Shown here in pieces: positions 14,072-16,615 of a stretch of 16,615 nucleotides of DNA; position 1 is the first letter of the stretch; each line of letters begins with the position of its first letter. Made by a program: the position numbers and the translations under genes. The DNA comes from Pseudomonadales bacterium (GTDB lineage: Bacteria > Pseudomonadota > Gammaproteobacteria > Pseudomonadales > Moraxellaceae). The DNA lies in the NCBI GenBank assembly GCA_013043915.1, contig JABEVH010000306.1:1-16615 (forward strand), written 5' to 3'. The notes below the pieces were generated by a model. It was not told where the DNA came from, ran no database searches, and saw nothing but the letters and a program-made list of their open reading frames with translations.

Positions 14072-15112
14072 ATGTCAGTTCATTTGCGTCCGATCATGCT
14101 GGGCTCATGGCTTATCCATGTACCTCTGTGGGTAGCACCCATGGCTGGGGTAACCGATAAACCCTGGCGTGATTTGTGCCGAAAACTAGGCGCAGGTATG
14201 GCTGTGGGAGAGATGTTAACCTCGGATGCTCGGCTCTGGGATAGTCATAAATCCAGTCAGCGCCGTGTAGATCTTGATGAAACTAGCCCTCGCGTAGTTC
14301 AGATTGTAGGCTACGATCCTGTCATGATGGCCGATGCAGCTCGTCGTCAAGTTGACGAGGGCGCTGACATCATTGATATCAATATGGGCTGTCCTGCGAA
14401 AAAAATCTGTCTTCGCTCAGCAGGCTCGGCCTTATTACAAGACCCCGATCTTGTTCGGCGTATTTTGGAACAAGTTGTAGGAGCGGTCTCCGTACCTGTT
14501 ACCTTAAAAACACGAACCGGCTGGTCCCCTGCCTTAAAAAATGGCCCCTTGATCGCCCGTATTGCTGAAGACTCCGGGATTGCCGGGCTGATCGTACATG
14601 GTCGAACACGAGCAGATCGCTTTGCAGGCCATGCTGAATATGACACGCTGGCATTGATGAAACAGCAGATCCGAATCCCTCTCATAGCTAATGGTGATAT
14701 CAAAACACCCGAGAAAGCTATCGAAGTGCTTGCCCATACCGGTGCCGATGGTATCATGATAGGCCGGGGAGCTTTAGGGCGTCCCTGGGTGTTTACCCGT
14801 TTTTATGAGCGACTGGTCCTGGGTCAAAGTTTCCAGGAGCCGGGTGAGCAACAACGGTGGAGCATTATGCTCGATCATGTGAAATCCCTGCATAATCATC
14901 ACGGTGAAGTAACAGGATTAAGATTTGCCCGCAAACATGTGGGCTGGTATGCCGGTCATAGGCCCGATGGGACACAACTGCGTAACCTTTTCAATACCAT
15001 AGACTCCTGTAAAGAACAGTGTGATTTTCTTGAGCAGTTTCAGGATCTGCTGTCGGCACGGAAGGGACAGCGCGGCGAAAGCCATGAATGTAGGGACTTT
15101 TCTTCTAACTAA
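14072..15112 (+). CDS. dusB: tRNA-dihydrouridine synthase B
   Basis: FMN-dependent enzyme that reduces specific uridines in the D-loop of tRNA to dihydrouridine using NADPH. The 346 residues form a TIM barrel followed by a helical C-terminal domain. Markers are APMAGVTD (22-29, FMN site), DINMGCPAKK (102-111, with catalytic Cys107), TLKTRTGW (144-151), VHGRTR (175-180), NGDI (207-210) and the phosphate-binding GRGALGRPW (231-239). ATG 14072 gives an N-terminus like that of Pseudomonas DusB, but no Shine-Dalgarno sequence is visible. A TTG one codon earlier and an ATG at 14096 are alternatives. It precedes fis, as in E. coli and most gammaproteobacteria, with 19 bases between. Confidence 0.95.
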   Translation: MSVHLRPIMLGSWLIHVPLWVAPMAGVTDKPWRDLCRKLGAGMAVGEMLTSDARLWDSHKSSQRRVDLDETSPRVVQIVGYDPVMMADAARRQVDEGADIIDINMGCPAKKICLRSAGSALLQDPDLVRRILEQVVGAVSVPVTLKTRTGWSPALKNGPLIARIAEDSGIAGLIVHGRTRADRFAGHAEYDTLALMKQQIRIPLIANGDIKTPEKAIEVLAHTGADGIMIGRGALGRPWVFTRFYERLVLGQSFQEPGEQQRWSIMLDHVKSLHNHHGEVTGLRFARKHVGWYAGHRPDGTQLRNLFNTIDSCKEQCDFLEQFQDLLSARKGQRGESHECRDFSSN

Positions 15113-15131
15113 ATGTGTTTTTGATTAAAAC

Positions 15132-15410
15132 ATGATGGATAGCAACGGACTTAAGCAACACCTTACCAGTCAGGGTACTCGCGCCCAGACTCTGCGTGAT
15201 CATGTCGACTCGGCTTTGCGCAATTATTTTTCTAACCTAAAAGGCGAGCAGGTCACCGACGTTTACCACATGGTACTTTCCGAGGTTGAAGTTCCTTTGC
15301 TGGAAGTCGTTCTCGAGTACACCCGTGGCAATCAGACAGCAGCAGCCGACTTGCTTGGGTTAAACCGGGGAACGCTACGCAAGAAACTTAAGGAATATCA
15401 TTTGATGTAA
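15132..15410 (+). CDS. fis: Nucleoid-associated DNA-bending protein Fis
   Basis: Homodimeric DNA-bending protein of 92 residues (E. coli Fis has 98). It shapes the nucleoid and activates rRNA and tRNA promoters during fast growth. The dimerisation helices cover about 20-62, and the C-terminal helix-turn-helix is GNQTAAADLLGLNRGTLRKK (66-85). DNA-contacting Asn67, Thr69, Asn78, Arg79, Thr81 and Lys84-Lys85 are kept. The position that is Arg in E. coli Fis (GNQTR) is Ala70 here. Two ATG codons stand in tandem (15132 and 15135), and there is no Shine-Dalgarno sequence in the AT-rich 19 bases after dusB. Cotranscribed with dusB, and ended by a strong terminator. Confidence 0.95.
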   Translation: MMDSNGLKQHLTSQGTRAQTLRDHVDSALRNYFSNLKGEQVTDVYHMVLSEVEVPLLEVVLEYTRGNQTAAADLLGLNRGTLRKKLKEYHLM

Positions 15411-15428
15411 AATGATTTGAGCGAAAAG

Positions 15429-15450
15429 AGGGCATTGATGCCCTTTTTTT
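15429..15450 (+). terminator. Rho-independent terminator of the dusB-fis operon
   Basis: AGGGCA (15429-15434) and TGCCCT (15439-15444) form a perfect six-pair stem with loop TTGA, followed directly by a run of T (15444-15450). It lies 18 bases after the fis stop. Confidence 0.9.
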
Positions 15451-15451
15451 G

Positions 15452-15481
15452 TTGATTAATTTCGGGTTCAGCTACTATAGA
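15452..15481 (+). promoter_or_regulatory. Likely purH promoter
   Basis: TTGATT (15452-15457) and TATAGA (15476-15481), each four of six consensus bases, are 18 bases apart directly after the fis terminator. purH must have its own promoter there. I see no PurR-like operator. Confidence 0.45.
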
Positions 15482-15509
15482 ATCCTCCTTACCGCCCATT
15501 GAGGTAGAC

Positions 15510-16615
15510 ATGTCCAAGATCATGCCCAGGCGAGCCCTGCTTTCCGTATCAGACAAAACAGGCGTTGTTGAATTCGCTCGTGCTCTGCAAACACGGGGAG
15601 TTAAGTTACTGTCCACCGGTGGCACCTACCGCCTGCTACAAGAAGCCGGCATTACGGTCAAAGAAGTGGCGGACTATACCGGATTTCCGGAAATGATGGA
15701 TGGTCGCGTTAAAACCTTACATCCTCGTATTCATGGCGGCATTCTAGGTCGGCGTGGACAAGATGATCAGGTCATGCTTGAACACGGCATATTGCCCATT
15801 GACTTGGTCGTGGTCAATCTCTATCCGTTTGCGCAAACGATAGCTCGCCCTGATTGCTCCTTGGAAGATGCCATCGAGAATATCGACATCGGCGGCCCCA
15901 CGATGGTTAGGGCTGCAGCGAAAAACCATCAGCATGTAGGCATTGTTGTACGGCATGAGGACTATGCTCGTGTACTGTCCGCCCTTGATACAGAAGGCGG
16001 CATGAGCCCTGCCCTGCGTTTTGATTTGGCGGTTGCAGCCTTTGAGCATACCGCTGCCTATGATGGCATGATTGCCAATTACCTTGGCGGCATGGATGAA
16101 ACCGGACGTATCTCGGACTTCCCAAGAACGTTTAATTTGCAGGTGCAGCAGGTTCAAATGTTGCGCTATGGCGAGAATCCACATCAACGAGCCGCTTTTT
16201 ATAAAGAGAGTCATGTTGAAGAAGCTACGGTAACCACGGCACGACAAATCCAGGGCAAAGAGCTGTCGTACAACAACATCGCTGATACCGATGCTGCTCT
16301 TGAATGTGTCAAGACCTTTGTCAAACCTGCCTGTGTCATCGTCAAGCATGCTAACCCTTGTGGCGTTGCAGTTTCTTTAGAGGGCATCGCTGCAGCTTAT
16401 GAGCTGGCTTATGCCACGGATCCTGAATCTGCTTTTGGTGGCATTATCGCCTTTAATCGCGAACTTGATGCCACGTCGGCTCAAGCCATCATTGATCGCC
16501 AATTTGTTGAAGTCATCATTGCCCCGGGTGCCAGCGCAGAAGCCTTGGCCATTACTGCCCGTAAGCCTCAGGTGAGGGTCTTAATCTGCCCTGCCCTGCC
16601 AGAACACCGTACGGC
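15510..16615 (+). CDS. purH: Bifunctional AICAR formyltransferase / IMP cyclohydrolase, 5' part
   Basis: Catalyses the last two steps of purine synthesis: formylation of AICAR by 10-formyl-tetrahydrofolate and ring closure to IMP. The frame is open to the window edge; 368 codons of an expected 520-530 are present. The N-terminal IMP cyclohydrolase (MGS-like) domain includes ALLSVSDKTG (9-18), LLSTGGT (33-39), KTLHPRIHGG (68-77), VVNLYPF (101-107) and IDIGGPTMVRAAAKNH (125-140). The formyltransferase domain begins at about 200, with RYGENPHQ (219-226) and the catalytic VKHANPCG (278-285, Lys279-His280). ATG 15510 has GAGG five bases upstream. purD commonly follows but would lie beyond the edge. 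Confidence 0.97.
   Translation, partial: MSKIMPRRALLSVSDKTGVVEFARALQTRGVKLLSTGGTYRLLQEAGITVKEVADYTGFPEMMDGRVKTLHPRIHGGILGRRGQDDQVMLEHGILPIDLVVVNLYPFAQTIARPDCSLEDAIENIDIGGPTMVRAAAKNHQHVGIVVRHEDYARVLSALDTEGGMSPALRFDLAVAAFEHTAAYDGMIANYLGGMDETGRISDFPRTFNLQVQQVQMLRYGENPHQRAAFYKESHVEEATVTTARQIQGKELSYNNIADTDAALECVKTFVKPACVIVKHANPCGVAVSLEGIAAAYELAYATDPESAFGGIIAFNRELDATSAQAIIDRQFVEVIIAPGASAEALAITARKPQVRVLICPALPEHRT

Noticed and set aside
15744..16349. 201-residue minus-strand frame inside purH
   Set aside because: Antisense to highly conserved purH sequence; open only because of the codon pattern of the real gene.

Overview
The window looks like chromosomal DNA of a gammaproteobacterium on the Pseudomonadales/Oceanospirillales side, with GC near half by eye. 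The evidence is the conserved run aroQ-accB-accC-prmA-(zinc ribbon/DUF3426)-dusB-fis-purH, a LapD/LapG pair, and the DUF1820 and DUF2333 proteins, all of which are familiar from Pseudomonas-like genomes. No species can be named. I see no insertion sequence, prophage, CRISPR array, rRNA or tRNA.

Left part (1-4700), all genes on the minus strand. A 567-residue acyl-CoA dehydrogenase comes first. It is followed by an RNA-metabolism cluster read leftwards: a small stand-alone cold-shock protein, a four-helix membrane protein fused to a cold-shock domain, and a DEAD-box RNA helicase of the RhlB type. The first 463 bases hold no gene I can support with confidence.

Middle part (4700-9422). A gene-poor stretch of about 530 bases carries hairpins and a good promoter for a small DUF1820 gene on the plus strand. 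That gene ends six bases from the end of a convergent minus-strand operon, lapG-lapD-DUF2333. LapG is the periplasmic protease that cuts biofilm adhesins. LapD is the inner-membrane c-di-GMP receptor that holds LapG back. The adhesin they would control (LapA type) is not in the window.

Right part (9423-16615), all plus strand: type II dehydroquinase (shikimate pathway), the two biotin-handling subunits of acetyl-CoA carboxylase (fatty acid synthesis), L11 methyltransferase, a zinc-ribbon/DUF3426 membrane protein, tRNA-dihydrouridine synthase B with fis, a clear Rho-independent terminator, and purH running off the right edge.

This is mostly ordinary core genome. The points most worth a second look are the membrane-tethered cold-shock domain next to rhlB, the long homopolymer tracts and repeated DDW-type motifs in the DUF3426 gene, the LapD degeneracy pattern and its coupling to DUF2333, and an intergenic hairpin resembling dispersed palindromic repeats. 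I found nothing that I would call a wholly new system.
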